Shown in pieces: positions 41,132-50,049 of a stretch of 64,000 nucleotides of DNA. Each line of letters starts with the position of its first letter. Within the stretch, counting starts at the first letter, position 1. The DNA comes from DAOUBP01 sp964513075. GTDB taxonomy: Bacteria; Chloroflexota; Anaerolineae; CG2-30-64-16. Location of the stretch: NCBI GenBank assembly GCA_964513075.1, contig CAZELR010000002.1:1-64000 (forward strand), written 5' to 3'. Below the pieces are notes generated by a model. That model saw only the letters and a list, made by a program, of their open reading frames with translations. It did no database searches and was not told the origin of the DNA. Made by a program: the position numbers and the translations under genes.

Positions 41132-43516
41132 GTGTACTTTACTGTGTCAAATCAAAAAAGAATAAGAAGGGGCTTTCGGGCAATCGAGGGCGATTGGCGG
41201 CGGGTGGATCTTCATTTGCACACCCCCGCGTCGGCGGACTGGCAAGAGCCAAGCGTCACTTACCTCGAATGGTTGCAGAAGGCGGAGTCGAAGGGCCTCG
41301 ACATTGTGGCGATCACCGATCACAACACCGTTGAGGGGATTGCCAAGTTGCGAGCCGAGATTGAACGGCTTGCGTGGTTGGAGGCCAACGACCGGTTACG
41401 TCCCCAGGAGCGACGGGAATTAGATGAGTACCGCCGTATTGGCGACAAGATCCTGGTGCTGCCCGGTTTCGAGTTTACCGCTATGTTCGGCTTCCACATT
41501 CTCGCCATCTTCCCGCCCGAAACATCGCTCCGCAAGCTGGAATTGCTCCTGCTGCGTCTCAACGTGCCGGATAACCGGCTCATTGAGGGCAGCACGGAAG
41601 TCGGCGCGAGCACTGATGTGCTTGCAGCGTACCGCCAGATCAACGAGGCCGGCGGCATTGTCATTGCCGCGCACGCGAACAGCACGCACGGTGTGGCGCT
41701 GCAGGGCCTTAGCTTCGGCGGCCAGACCAAAATTGCCTTCACACAAGATCCCCACCTGCACGCGCTGGAAGTCACCGACCTGGAAAGCGTTTCCCGGCGC
41801 GCCACCGCGCGTTTCTTCGACGGCTCCAAGCCCGAGTATCCGCGACGCATGCATTGCATCCAGGGCTCCGATGCGCATCGGCTGAACCGCGATCCCAAGG
41901 ACAAGAATCGCCTGGGAGTGGGAGAGCGGGTGACTGAGGTGCTGCTGCCGGATGTTAGCTTCGATGCGTTGAAAGCGGTCTTCGACGGCGACGATTTCGC
42001 GCGCACGCGGCCTTATCGGCTGCCGGCCGAGGTGCCTTTCGACCACATCGAGGCCGCTCGCGAGCAAGGCAACACCATTATTCAGGTATTCCACGAGAGT
42101 CTGTCTCGTGAGGGTGGCCGGCTCCACAAAGTCTTGTGCGATGTGGTAGCATTCGCGAATACCAATGGCGGCACCGTGTATATCGGCGCCAGCGCCACGC
42201 GCAAGACGCCCCCCAAGGGCGTGGAGAATGCAGATCAAGCCGCCATCTTGCTGCGCCGCGAGATCGAGCGCAATGTGAATCCCCCGTTGGACGTACGGGT
42301 CGATCTTGCCCAAAGCCTGGGCGTACCGATTGTGCGTGCCGTGGTGCCCAGCGGCCCTAATAAGCCCTATGCGTTGAGCCAAACGCGCATCTATGTTCGG
42401 CAAGAGGGCGAGACGAACGAGGCGATGCGTGACGAGCTGGTCCAGCTTGTCCTCAGTGGGCAACCGGTTGCGACCGAGGCAGTGGTCCTGGCTGCGCCGG
42501 TAGCTGCGCCTCCGCCGCCGGAGCATAAGCCGACTGTGGTCAAGAAGCTTCAGAAAGAGCCGGCAGCCGAGCCGGTTGTGGCGCCCCAGGTTGCCACCGT
42601 CACTGTACCGCCCGTGGTCGACGAGGGGCCATCCTTGCCTTCCATCGGTGTTGAGATCGTGGACATGGAAGAGCGTAAGGGTGCGCGTTACTTCACTATT
42701 CGCGACCTGCGCAATGGCAATACCGTGCAGAACGTGACCATGCAGTCGGCGCGCAAGCTGTGGAGCTATGCGATCAGCCAATACCTGACGAACCCGGTGG
42801 ATGCGGCCCGTGTCGAGTGGCGTGGTGACTTGGGACTCTGGCAGTCGGCGCGACGCGCCAAGGCGCTGCGCTATGACTTGGCGCTGCGTCAGACGGATGG
42901 CACGGTGCGTGTTTTTTATGGCGTTACGGGGGATGGCATGACTGGGCCCTGGGCGCAGTTCCTGAAGGCCGAAGATCGTGGTGAACCGGGGCAAGAAGAC
43001 GACTATGACAGCGGCTCTGCTCCGGAGTTGGAGGCCGAGTGGGAAGCGGCACTGCAGGCGGACTTTGATCTGGAGCCGGTTGCGCTTGCGCCATCCCGGT
43101 CAGGTGAGAAAGCATCGAACCGCGCGGCCGTCGAGTCGAAACCACAACCTGAGGCCAAGCCGGCGGGACGAAGCAGCCGCCAGCCGCGCACCAAGAAAGC
43201 CGCTGTCGCGCCTCAAATCGAGGAACAGGGCGCAGAAAACGCTGCCGAGGTAGTTGCACCGGCCTCAGCGTCGGCGCCTTTATCTGATGTGAAGCCGGTG
43301 GTAGATGCCGCTGCGCCCCAACCGGAGGCGAAGCCCAAGCCCTCCCGCCGTTCTCGCGCCAAGGTACAGCCTGAGGCTGCGCCAAGTGACGCAGGTTTGG
43401 CCCCCGTCCCGGCAGCTCAGATCGTCCCAGTGCTCCCCGAGGCCAAACCAGCCCCGCGCAGCCGATCGCGCAGTCGCAAGCCCAAGGCTGAGACTGTAGC
43501 CCACGAAGATGCCTGA
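41132..43516 (+). CDS. PHP phosphoesterase / AlbA_2 (Schlafen-like) fusion with low-complexity tail
   Basis: 794 aa. Residues about 20-290 are a PHP domain (DLHLHTPAS at 26-34, VAITDHNT, later HANS and GSDAH), giving most of the metal ligands of PHP phosphoesterases. Residues about 300-435 (VFHESLSREGGRLHKVLCDVVAFANTNGGTVYIGAS...) match the AlbA_2/Schlafen putative DNA-binding domain. A further conserved-looking domain (about 500-620, ARYFTIRDLRNGNTVQNV) is not recognised. The last 150 residues are Ala/Pro/Lys/Ser-rich and probably disordered and basic. GTG start with SD AGGAG only three bases away; GTG at 41144 is an alternative. The combination suggests nucleic acid or nucleotide processing; function unproven. 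Confidence 0.8.
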   Translation: MYFTVSNQKRIRRGFRAIEGDWRRVDLHLHTPASADWQEPSVTYLEWLQKAESKGLDIVAITDHNTVEGIAKLRAEIERLAWLEANDRLRPQERRELDEYRRIGDKILVLPGFEFTAMFGFHILAIFPPETSLRKLELLLLRLNVPDNRLIEGSTEVGASTDVLAAYRQINEAGGIVIAAHANSTHGVALQGLSFGGQTKIAFTQDPHLHALEVTDLESVSRRATARFFDGSKPEYPRRMHCIQGSDAHRLNRDPKDKNRLGVGERVTEVLLPDVSFDALKAVFDGDDFARTRPYRLPAEVPFDHIEAAREQGNTIIQVFHESLSREGGRLHKVLCDVVAFANTNGGTVYIGASATRKTPPKGVENADQAAILLRREIERNVNPPLDVRVDLAQSLGVPIVRAVVPSGPNKPYALSQTRIYVRQEGETNEAMRDELVQLVLSGQPVATEAVVLAAPVAAPPPPEHKPTVVKKLQKEPAAEPVVAPQVATVTVPPVVDEGPSLPSIGVEIVDMEERKGARYFTIRDLRNGNTVQNVTMQSARKLWSYAISQYLTNPVDAARVEWRGDLGLWQSARRAKALRYDLALRQTDGTVRVFYGVTGDGMTGPWAQFLKAEDRGEPGQEDDYDSGSAPELEAEWEAALQADFDLEPVALAPSRSGEKASNRAAVESKPQPEAKPAGRSSRQPRTKKAAVAPQIEEQGAENAAEVVAPASASAPLSDVKPVVDAAAPQPEAKPKPSRRSRAKVQPEAAPSDAGLAPVPAAQIVPVLPEAKPAPRSRSRSRKPKAETVAHEDA

Positions 43517-43540
43517 TAGACGCCTAAAGCGCCCGTAAAC

Positions 43541-43580
43541 AAAAAGTCCTCGCATTCATCACGAATGCGGGGGCTTTTTG
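43541..43580. terminator. Bidirectional intrinsic terminator
   Basis: AAAAAGTCCTCGCATTC, loop ATCAC, GAATGCGGGGGCTTTTT between convergent genes: A-tract, stem, T-tract, so it works for both strands. Confidence 0.85.
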
Positions 43581-43597
43581 TAACGCTTCTAATCCAA

Positions 43598-44518
43598 CTA
43601 TATTAGTCTGCGCAGAATTGGCTCTCCATAGAAGATCAGGAACACCACCAGGCCGAAAAGCAGCACGTCAATCTGCAGCGGCCGATCCTTCAGCACGACC
43701 ACATCGGGTGGGTCGGTCTCGCCTTTGACGTGGATCAAGTACAGGTAGCGGAAGAGCCCGTAGAGAACAAAGGGTACAGTGAGCATTGTCGTGTGGTTGG
43801 CGGGCAGGTTGGACGCGGAAAAGGTGTAAAGCGCGTATGCCATGACCGTGGTCGCACTCACCAGGGAGAGCATTTCATCTATGAAGCGCAGGTTATACTG
43901 GGCCAGGATCGAGCGTACGTGACTGGAGCTTTCGTCCATCAGCACAATCTCCTGGCGCCGTTTGCCCAGCGCCAGGAACAACGCCAACAGCACCATGCAG
44001 AAATAGATCCACGGCGAGAAGCGCTCCGCGTTGATCACTGCCACGCCTGCGGCCACGCGGAGCACAAACCCAGCGGCAATGGTCAGCACATCGACGATGA
44101 CGATGTTCTTGAGCCAGAAGGAATAGGCGATCATCAGGAAAAGATAGCCGTAGAGGATCAACGTTAGCCCTCTATCGATCCAGAGCGCCAGAGGCAGTGT
44201 CGCGACGATGATGAAGAGCGCCGCCCCGGCGGCCAGGCGCGCGTTGAGCGCGCCAGAGGCGAGGGGACGATTGCGCTTGTTAGGGTGTATGCGATCTTTT
44301 TCAACGTCGACAAGATCATTGATGATGTAGACAGCGCTCGAGATGAGGCAAAAGAGCACGAAGGTGAGCAGCGTGCGCAGGAATGGCTGCAAGTGAAATA
44401 GCTTGACATCAAACACCAAGGCTGCCCAAACAAAGACGTTTTTGGTCCACTGTTTAGGCCGCATGGTCTTCAGCAATAGTGCGGCCTGGCTAGGCTTCCG
44501 CTGGTTGGTCTCGCTCAT
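43598..44518 (-). CDS. UbiA-family prenyltransferase (decaprenyl-phosphate phosphoribosyltransferase-like)
   Basis: 306 aa with about nine membrane helices. RPKQWTKN near the start, the first Asp motif NDLVDVEKDRIHPNKRNRPLASG (NDxxDxxxD), and the pattern of later loops are those of DPPR synthases, which transfer phosphoribosyl to a polyprenyl phosphate. I chose the ATG at 44518; the upstream extension has no basis. Confidence 0.85.
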   Translation of the reverse strand: MSETNQRKPSQAALLLKTMRPKQWTKNVFVWAALVFDVKLFHLQPFLRTLLTFVLFCLISSAVYIINDLVDVEKDRIHPNKRNRPLASGALNARLAAGAALFIIVATLPLALWIDRGLTLILYGYLFLMIAYSFWLKNIVIVDVLTIAAGFVLRVAAGVAVINAERFSPWIYFCMVLLALFLALGKRRQEIVLMDESSSHVRSILAQYNLRFIDEMLSLVSATTVMAYALYTFSASNLPANHTTMLTVPFVLYGLFRYLYLIHVKGETDPPDVVVLKDRPLQIDVLLFGLVVFLIFYGEPILRRLI

Positions 44519-44568
44519 GATCCCTGTAAGCTCCCGAAGGCGGATGATACCGTACCGCAGGAGGGAAG

Positions 44569-45687
44569 TCAACTTACTATCCCACCCAATGCGAACAGCC
44601 GCTTTGTCACCGCCCGTGACGTGTTCTCTAGGATGTCAGTGTTGTCGCTGATCTGGTCAATGCCGCCGGTAGGTGCATGTTCAGCGAGACGTCTGACGTC
44701 CGGGTCGCTGATTCGCGTCAGAATCATCTGGCTGAAGCGCTCTCCGTGGATGACTGAGAAAGGTCGGCCCCAGAAAGGCGAGCAAGCCGCCGGCAGTGGG
44801 TCAGTAATCCCGAGCGCGTTGTGCTGGGCAGCTACATATTCGTAGGCCGCTGCCAGATGCCTGTCGCGTGTCTGCCAAGTCTCTGCATGTAACGCAGCCT
44901 GTAACAGCGGGGTTAGTGCGGGACCCACCTTCAACTGCGAGAAGGCAGTGCCGAACCACTTTGGATACGGTGCGTATTGCCGTTCCATCAAGAAGCACAG
45001 CATCATCACGTCGTGCACCAGCCGCGCGGCGATGAGCGCTGAGCCGAGCTCGTCGCCTACATATCCGGCGCGGCCCATCAGGTGTTCCTCCTGCCCGATG
45101 CGCTGCCAGCTGCTCGCCAGCATGTACAACCACACGTCGTCTGGGTAATACGCAAAGCGCGCCAGCACCTCGGCCAGCCCGATCCCATCGTGAAAAAGCG
45201 TTCCGCCTGCGAAGGTGCGCAGCCGCTGTTGCGGGAATGACAGCCAGTCCGCGGGCGTGAGGGGGCAGGCCGGATCATATCCCAGATAATCGTGCATGAA
45301 ACCGGCGACCGTGAAGATTTCGACGCGGTGATCTATCGGTCCGTCTTCAGTTGCCTTGAGGTGGCGCGTGCCTGGGTCTTCGGGGACAGGTTGGCTGAAG
45401 TTGGTGGGGTAGCCCAGGAAGCGGTGGGGCAGGCGCCACCGGAACAGCTCGTGGAGCGTTTTGTGGTAGCGCTCATAGTCCGCCGGAGCGAGAAAGATCA
45501 GCGCGCGCGGCCCCCAGTGGTGGTCTGCCGACATCGGTGTGTCGAAGCCCAGCACCTCTGAGCCGTAGCCGATCAATGCCGCGCTGTGCGGCAGGTCGGG
45601 GTGTGCGTCGTCCAGGACCGGCCTGACCGCTTGCCAATAAAAGCGCCGCGCCAGTTCAAGCCCAGGAATGAAAGGGGGTTCGCTCAT
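44569..45687 (-). CDS. DUF4037 protein, nucleotidyltransferase-like
   Basis: 372 aa. SAALIGYGSEVLGFDTPMSADHHWGPRALIF contains the GSxxxGxDxxxSxDHxWG pattern of DUF4037, thought to be a distant nucleotidyltransferase fold; no reaction is established. The C-terminal half is helical (VHDVMMLCFLMERQYAPYPKWFGTAF). Its start ATG touches a heptamer/dispersed-element block. Probably co-transcribed with the UbiA gene. Confidence 0.8.
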   Translation of the reverse strand: MSEPPFIPGLELARRFYWQAVRPVLDDAHPDLPHSAALIGYGSEVLGFDTPMSADHHWGPRALIFLAPADYERYHKTLHELFRWRLPHRFLGYPTNFSQPVPEDPGTRHLKATEDGPIDHRVEIFTVAGFMHDYLGYDPACPLTPADWLSFPQQRLRTFAGGTLFHDGIGLAEVLARFAYYPDDVWLYMLASSWQRIGQEEHLMGRAGYVGDELGSALIAARLVHDVMMLCFLMERQYAPYPKWFGTAFSQLKVGPALTPLLQAALHAETWQTRDRHLAAAYEYVAAQHNALGITDPLPAACSPFWGRPFSVIHGERFSQMILTRISDPDVRRLAEHAPTGGIDQISDNTDILENTSRAVTKRLFALGGIVS

Positions 45688-45828
45688 GCATCACGCACCA
45701 CGAGATTCTTCGCCCTGCGGCCATCTGCGGATGGTCGGCGCTCAGAATGACATGCACTACGCACCGCGCACCACGCAATACGCAGTACGCAATACGCAGT
45801 ACGCAATACGCAGTACGCAATACGCTAC
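45688..45828. repeat. Composite repeat: heptamer arrays flanking a GTCATTCTGAG element
   Basis: Units CACGCAC and CGCAATA/CGCAGTA (period 7) lie on both sides of the element CGAGATTCTTCG...CTCAGAATGACAT (45701-45753), which is the inverse of the element at 1210-1310. The right array runs to the TAG stop of the decarboxylase beta subunit. Confidence 0.85.
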
Positions 45829-46979
45829 ATCATCAATGCCAGCACGATGCCACCCGCCAGCACCGAGGCGATTTGGCCGGCGGTGTTGGCGCCCATGGCG
45901 TGCATCAGCAGGAAGTTTTCGTAATCTTCTTCCAGACCGACGCGGTTGACCACCCGGGCTGCCATGGGAAAGGCACTGATGCCCGCGGCGCCGATCAGGG
46001 GGTTGAACCGGCCGTGCGTAAGCATGTTCAGCAGCTTACCGAACAGCACGCCTGCAGCTGTGTCTAGCGCAAACGCCAGGATGCCCAGCACCAGGATCAT
46101 CAGGGTCTGCAAGTTGGCGAATGCCGTGCCGACCATGGTCGCGCCGATCGTGATGCCCAGAAAGATGGTGGTGATATTGGCTAACTCGTTGCCGGCCGTT
46201 TTAACCAACCGGTCTACCACGCCGGATTCGCGCATCAGGTTGCCGAACATCAGGGTGCCGATGAGCGGGCTGGCCTGGGGGGCCAGGAAGCCGGTCAGCA
46301 GGGTGACGACGATGGGGAAGATGACGCGCGTGCGCTTGCTCACCGGTCGCTCGATGTAGGGCATGCGGATGCGCCGCTCTTCCTTGGTTGTGAGCAGGCG
46401 CATGATGGGCGGCTGGATGATGGGCACCAAACTCATGTACGTGTAGGCAGCCACCGCAATGGGAGCCAGCAGGTGTGGGGCTAGCTTGGACGCCACGAAG
46501 ATGCTGGTGGGTCCGTCGATGGCGCCGATGATGCCGATAGATGCGGCCTCGTTCAGGGTAAACCATCCGCTGGCCAGCGCCAGCAGCAGCACGCCGAAGA
46601 TCCCGAACTGGCCGGCCGCACCCACGAGCACCATGCGCGGGTTTGACAACAGCGGTCCAAAGTCGGTCATGGCGCCGATGCCGATGAACAGCAGCAGCGG
46701 AAACAACTCGGTCTCGATCCCGGCCTTGTAGAGCGCATAGAAGACGCCTTCCTGCTGCTGCCCGGCCATGATGGCGCGCAGGTCCAGCCCCATGCCGGCG
46801 CCGGGGATGTTGGCCAGGATCGCCCCGGTGCCGATGGGGATCAACAGCACCGGCTCGTACTCCTTGGCGATGGCCAGGTAGATGAGCAAGCAGCCCACCG
46901 CGATCATCAGCACGTTGGCCCAGCTTAGCTGGGTAAAGCCGGCCACGATGGACAACAGATTGTCCCAACCGATCTGCAT
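45825..46979 (-). CDS. Sodium-pumping decarboxylase beta subunit (OadB/MmdB family)
   Basis: 384 aa integral membrane protein that decarboxylates carboxybiotin and exports sodium. Seen: the regions GMGLDLRAIMAG, GIGAMTDFGPLL, GIIGAIDGPTSIFVASKLAP (with the Asp needed for ion and proton transport) and the C-terminal GANTAGQIASVLAGG. Last of four genes encoding the whole complex in order alpha, delta, gamma, beta. Confidence 0.95.
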   Translation of the reverse strand: MQIGWDNLLSIVAGFTQLSWANVLMIAVGCLLIYLAIAKEYEPVLLIPIGTGAILANIPGAGMGLDLRAIMAGQQQEGVFYALYKAGIETELFPLLLFIGIGAMTDFGPLLSNPRMVLVGAAGQFGIFGVLLLALASGWFTLNEAASIGIIGAIDGPTSIFVASKLAPHLLAPIAVAAYTYMSLVPIIQPPIMRLLTTKEERRIRMPYIERPVSKRTRVIFPIVVTLLTGFLAPQASPLIGTLMFGNLMRESGVVDRLVKTAGNELANITTIFLGITIGATMVGTAFANLQTLMILVLGILAFALDTAAGVLFGKLLNMLTHGRFNPLIGAAGISAFPMAARVVNRVGLEEDYENFLLMHAMGANTAGQIASVLAGGIVLALMM

Positions 46980-46987
46980 GGCGCCCC

Positions 46988-47446
46988 CTATCCCAGATTG
47001 ACCAGCAGGTCACCATAAGCGACGGATTGACCCGGCTGGACTGCAATCTCGGTCACGGTGCCGGTCGAGGCGGCGCGGATCGGGTTCTTCATCTTCATGG
47101 CTTCCAGCACGCATACCACTTGACCGGGTTCCACTGCCTGCCCAACCTTGACGTCCACTGAGAGAATGGTGCCGGGCATCGGAGCCGTGATGTGTGACCC
47201 GCCGTTGGCGCCGGCCGGTATGGCCGGCCGGGCAATCGAAATAGCCGGGGGTGGGGGCAACGTCGATGGTTGGGGCGCCAGCCGTGGCGGCTCTGTTAGT
47301 TGGGCAGATGCCTGGGACGGCAGAGATCCGGCGATGGCGACGTCAAATGTTTCGCCGTCAACGATGACTTGCAGCGGCGAAGCACCGGGATCTGGAACTT
47401 CGACATGATAGGTTTTACCGCTAATGGTGATGTCAAACTTAGGCAC
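46988..47446 (-). CDS. Biotin carrier (gamma) subunit of sodium-pumping decarboxylase
   Basis: 152 aa from the GTG at 47446 (SD-like AAAGGGTG). N-terminal beta domain (PKFDITISGKTYHVEV), Pro/Ala linker, C-terminal biotinyl domain with VLEAMKMKN (the Lys is biotinylated). The longer ORF is out of family. Confidence 0.92.
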   Translation of the reverse strand: MPKFDITISGKTYHVEVPDPGASPLQVIVDGETFDVAIAGSLPSQASAQLTEPPRLAPQPSTLPPPPAISIARPAIPAGANGGSHITAPMPGTILSVDVKVGQAVEPGQVVCVLEAMKMKNPIRAASTGTVTEIAVQPGQSVAYGDLLVNLG

Positions 47447-47492
47447 TGAGACACCCTTTCTGTTAAGCCTGAGTCCGGGCTCTACGGAGCGA

Positions 47493-47909
47493 TTAGTACT
47501 GGTTGGACGGTGGGTAGTTTTCGGGCTTGCGCTGCGGTTGCCAGCGCTGCAGCGCGTGAGAGCGGTTGCCGGCCACCCACGCAGGCGCAGTGCGGCCGTG
47601 CTCAAAGGTCGGGCCGACCGGAGGCTCAAACTCAAGCCACAGGGCGTTGGACAAGAGCGCGCCGGCGACGATGGCGGCCACGTGAGCCCGCTCTGCGGTC
47701 AACTGTTCGCCTTGCGTCGTATCCGACAGGGCCGCTGCGACGGGTTGGGTCACTGCCTCGCCCACAACAACCTCACCTTTGTCGCGAAAGACAGTGGTCA
47801 GCAGCCGCATCAAGCCCCACAGCAACGCCAACGCGGCAAAGACGAGCCCCATGCCGAGTGCGGTCATGATGAGTCCCTGGTTGAGCAGGGCGCCGACAGT
47901 TTCATTCAT
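47493..47909 (-). CDS. OadG/MmdD-like delta subunit of sodium-pumping decarboxylase
   Basis: 138 aa from the ATG at 47909 (SD GAGGACG). One N-terminal membrane helix (GLIMTALGMGLVFAALALLWGLMRLL) followed by a soluble tail with conserved-looking ERAHVAAIVAGAL. In this family the small subunit anchors and assembles the complex. It overlaps the alpha subunit end by design of an operon. Confidence 0.85.
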   Translation of the reverse strand: MNETVGALLNQGLIMTALGMGLVFAALALLWGLMRLLTTVFRDKGEVVVGEAVTQPVAAALSDTTQGEQLTAERAHVAAIVAGALLSNALWLEFEPPVGPTFEHGRTAPAWVAGNRSHALQRWQPQRKPENYPPSNQY

Positions 47910-47916
47910 ATCGTCC

Positions 47917-49461
47917 TCAAACCGGCATGATGCCGTGCTTCTTCGGCGGGTTGCTGGCCACCTTGGAGCGCAGGATCTCGAGTGCATTGATCAGGCGCAG
48001 TCGCGTGTAGCTGGGTTCAATAACCTCATCGACCTGTCCCATGTCGGCCGCAGCGTAAGGGTTGTGGAACTTGTCGACGTACTCCTGTAACAATTGTTTG
48101 CGCATTGCTTCGGGATCGGCGGCCTTCTTGATCTGATCGCGGTACAGGATGTTGACCGCCCCATCCGGCCCCATCACGGCGATCTCAGCGCTGGGCCAGG
48201 CATAGGCTAAGTCAGTGCGCATTTGCTTGCTGCTCATGGCGATGTATGCGCCGCCCATGGCTTTACGAATCACCACGCTGATTTTTGGCACGGTGGCTTC
48301 GCAGTAGGCGTAGATTACCTTGGCGCCGTGCCGGATGATGCCGCCATGCTCCTGGGCCACGCCGGGCATATAGCCGGGGGTGTCCACCAGGGTGATGATC
48401 GGCAGGTTGAACGCATCGCAGAAGCGTACGAAGCGCGCGATCTTGTCGCTGGAATCGATATCCAGCACGCCAGCCAAGCACATGGGCTGATTGGCCACCA
48501 GGCCGACGGGGAAGCCGTCCAGCCGGGCCAACCCAATCAGTGCATTCTTAGCGTAATGTGCATGCACTTCCAGGAAGCTGCCGCGGTCGAACACACTACT
48601 GATGACCTGCCGCATGTCGTACGGCTGACTGCTGTCTTCGGGCACCAGGTGGTCCAGCAGATCGTCGCGGCGGCCGGGGTCATCGTAGGGTGGCACGCGC
48701 GGCGGATCCTCGCTGTTGTTCTGGGGCAGATAGCTGAGGATCTCCTTGACCAGGCGAAACGCGGCTCGTTCATCGTCGGCCGCGAAGTGCGCCACGCCGC
48801 TGTGAACGTTATGCGCCTCGGCGCCACCCAGCGTCGTGAAGTCGACCTCTTCACCCGTCACCGCCTTGATGACGTCAGGGCCGGTGATGAACATGAAGCT
48901 GGTCTTGCGCACCATGACGATGAAGTCGGTGAGCGCGGGAGAATAGACCGAGCCGCCGGCACACGGACCCAATTGCACCGATATCTGGGGAATCACTCCG
49001 GAGGCCATCACGTTGCGGACGAACAACTCGCCATACGCAGCCAGAGAGCGCACCCCCTCCTGGATACGTGCGCCGCCCGAGTCCAGCAAGCCCACCACCG
49101 GGATGCCGCTCTCCTGGGCCAGCTCCATGATCTTGCAGACCTTGTGCGACTGCACTTCGGAGAAGGAGCCGCCGAGGATGGTGAAATCCTGGGCGTATAC
49201 CGCCACGCGTCGACCGTCGATCTTGCCGAAGCCGGTAACGACGCCATCGCCGGGATACTTTTTGTCGGCCATCCCGAAATCGCTGAAGTTGTGGGTGGCC
49301 AGGCGGCCGAGCTCCTGAAAGGTGCCGCTGTCCAGCAGCATGTCGATGCGTTCTCGGGCCGTCAGTTTTCCCCTGGCGTGCTGGTCGTCGATGCGGGCTT
49401 GTCCGCCGCCCAGTTTCGCCTTGGCGCGCATTTTGCGCAGTTCTTCGAGTTTATCTTTCAT
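47917..49461 (-). CDS. mmdA: Acyl-CoA carboxyltransferase alpha subunit (methylmalonyl-CoA decarboxylase type)
   Basis: 514 aa with both carboxyltransferase halves. Seen: LLDSGGARIQEGV, GPCAGGSVYSPAL, GGAEAHNVHSGVAH (acyl-CoA and biotin pockets), LVDTPGYMPGVAQEHGGIIRHGAK and KAMGGAYIAMSSK. With the delta, gamma and beta subunits it forms a sodium-translocating methylmalonyl-CoA (or related) decarboxylase. Propionyl-CoA carboxylase beta is the alternative, but the neighbours favour the pump. Confidence 0.93.
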   Translation of the reverse strand: MKDKLEELRKMRAKAKLGGGQARIDDQHARGKLTARERIDMLLDSGTFQELGRLATHNFSDFGMADKKYPGDGVVTGFGKIDGRRVAVYAQDFTILGGSFSEVQSHKVCKIMELAQESGIPVVGLLDSGGARIQEGVRSLAAYGELFVRNVMASGVIPQISVQLGPCAGGSVYSPALTDFIVMVRKTSFMFITGPDVIKAVTGEEVDFTTLGGAEAHNVHSGVAHFAADDERAAFRLVKEILSYLPQNNSEDPPRVPPYDDPGRRDDLLDHLVPEDSSQPYDMRQVISSVFDRGSFLEVHAHYAKNALIGLARLDGFPVGLVANQPMCLAGVLDIDSSDKIARFVRFCDAFNLPIITLVDTPGYMPGVAQEHGGIIRHGAKVIYAYCEATVPKISVVIRKAMGGAYIAMSSKQMRTDLAYAWPSAEIAVMGPDGAVNILYRDQIKKAADPEAMRKQLLQEYVDKFHNPYAAADMGQVDEVIEPSYTRLRLINALEILRSKVASNPPKKHGIMPV

Positions 49462-49520
49462 GCGTCCTTCCTGATTATTTTTGCTCGTTGCCTCGGTCTA
49501 TGGTAAGATCAGGTTCGTTC

Positions 49521-49606
49521 GGAGAGGTCGCATAGTTGGCCTAGTGCGCGCGTCTCGAAAACGCGTATCCCGGAAGGGATCGTGGGTTCGAATCCCACCC
49601 TCTCCG
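49521..49606 (+). tRNA. tRNA-Ser (CGA)
   Basis: Acceptor GGAGAGG/CCTCTCC, long variable arm (TATCCCGGAAGGGATC), anticodon loop CTCGAAA giving CGA, T-arm GTGGG-TTCGAAT-CCCAC, discriminator G. 3' CCA is not encoded. Class II size (86 bases). Confidence 0.95.
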
Positions 49607-49631
49607 CCTGTGCCGGCCAGTGCTGGAATGA

Positions 49632-49662
49632 AGAACCCCACATTTCGTGGGGTTCTGTATTG
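49632..49662 (+). terminator. Terminator after tRNA-Ser (CGA)
   Basis: AGAACCCCAC, loop ATTTC, GTGGGGTTCT then GTATTGTT. Confidence 0.6.
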
Positions 49663-49808
49663 TTGCACTATCTTGCCAAGGCGGCTTACCTACCCCCATG
49701 AAGCTGCCGCCATTGCCCTATTCTAGCCGTCTCAGAACCGGTCGGCAATGACAAGGGTCATACTGATTTGGGGAAACCGGCTGCTCCGCTTATAATCACC
49801 GCCGGTAT

Positions 49809-49898
49809 GGAGAGGTCGCATAGCTTGGCCTAGTGCGCACGACTGGAAATCGTGTATCCCGAAAGGGATCGAGGGTTCAAATCCCTCCCTCTCCGCCA
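49809..49898 (+). tRNA. tRNA-Ser (GGA)
   Basis: Same acceptor stem and D-arm as its neighbour 200 bases upstream; anticodon loop CTGGAAA gives GGA; variable arm TATCCCGAAAGGGATC; T-arm GAGGG-TTCAAAT-CCCTC; discriminator G and an encoded CCA. Confidence 0.95.
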
Positions 49899-49904
49899 AA
49901 AATC

Positions 49905-49966
49905 CAGACGCCCCGACTGCTGAAGGTGCCATGTGCAGCGCCTTGCAGGGTCGGGGCGTCTGTTTG
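49905..49966 (+). terminator. Terminator after tRNA-Ser (GGA)
   Basis: CAGACGCCCCGAC pairs with GTCGGGGCGTCTG across a 32-base loop that has its own pairing; TTTGT follows. Confidence 0.6.
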
Positions 49967-50049
49967 TCAGGCAAGCATCAGCCAGACGACAAGCACCCCA
50001 ACGATTTTGCGGTTATAATAGCAGCATCGTAGGAGTCCAAGGAGGACGT

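Noticed and set aside
45751..45828. CRISPR-like short repeats
   Set aside because: Period is 7 with no spacers; no cas genes nearby.
48223..49506. 427-codon open frame on the plus strand
   Set aside because: Antisense to the carboxyltransferase gene; composition His/Arg/Asp-rich without domains.
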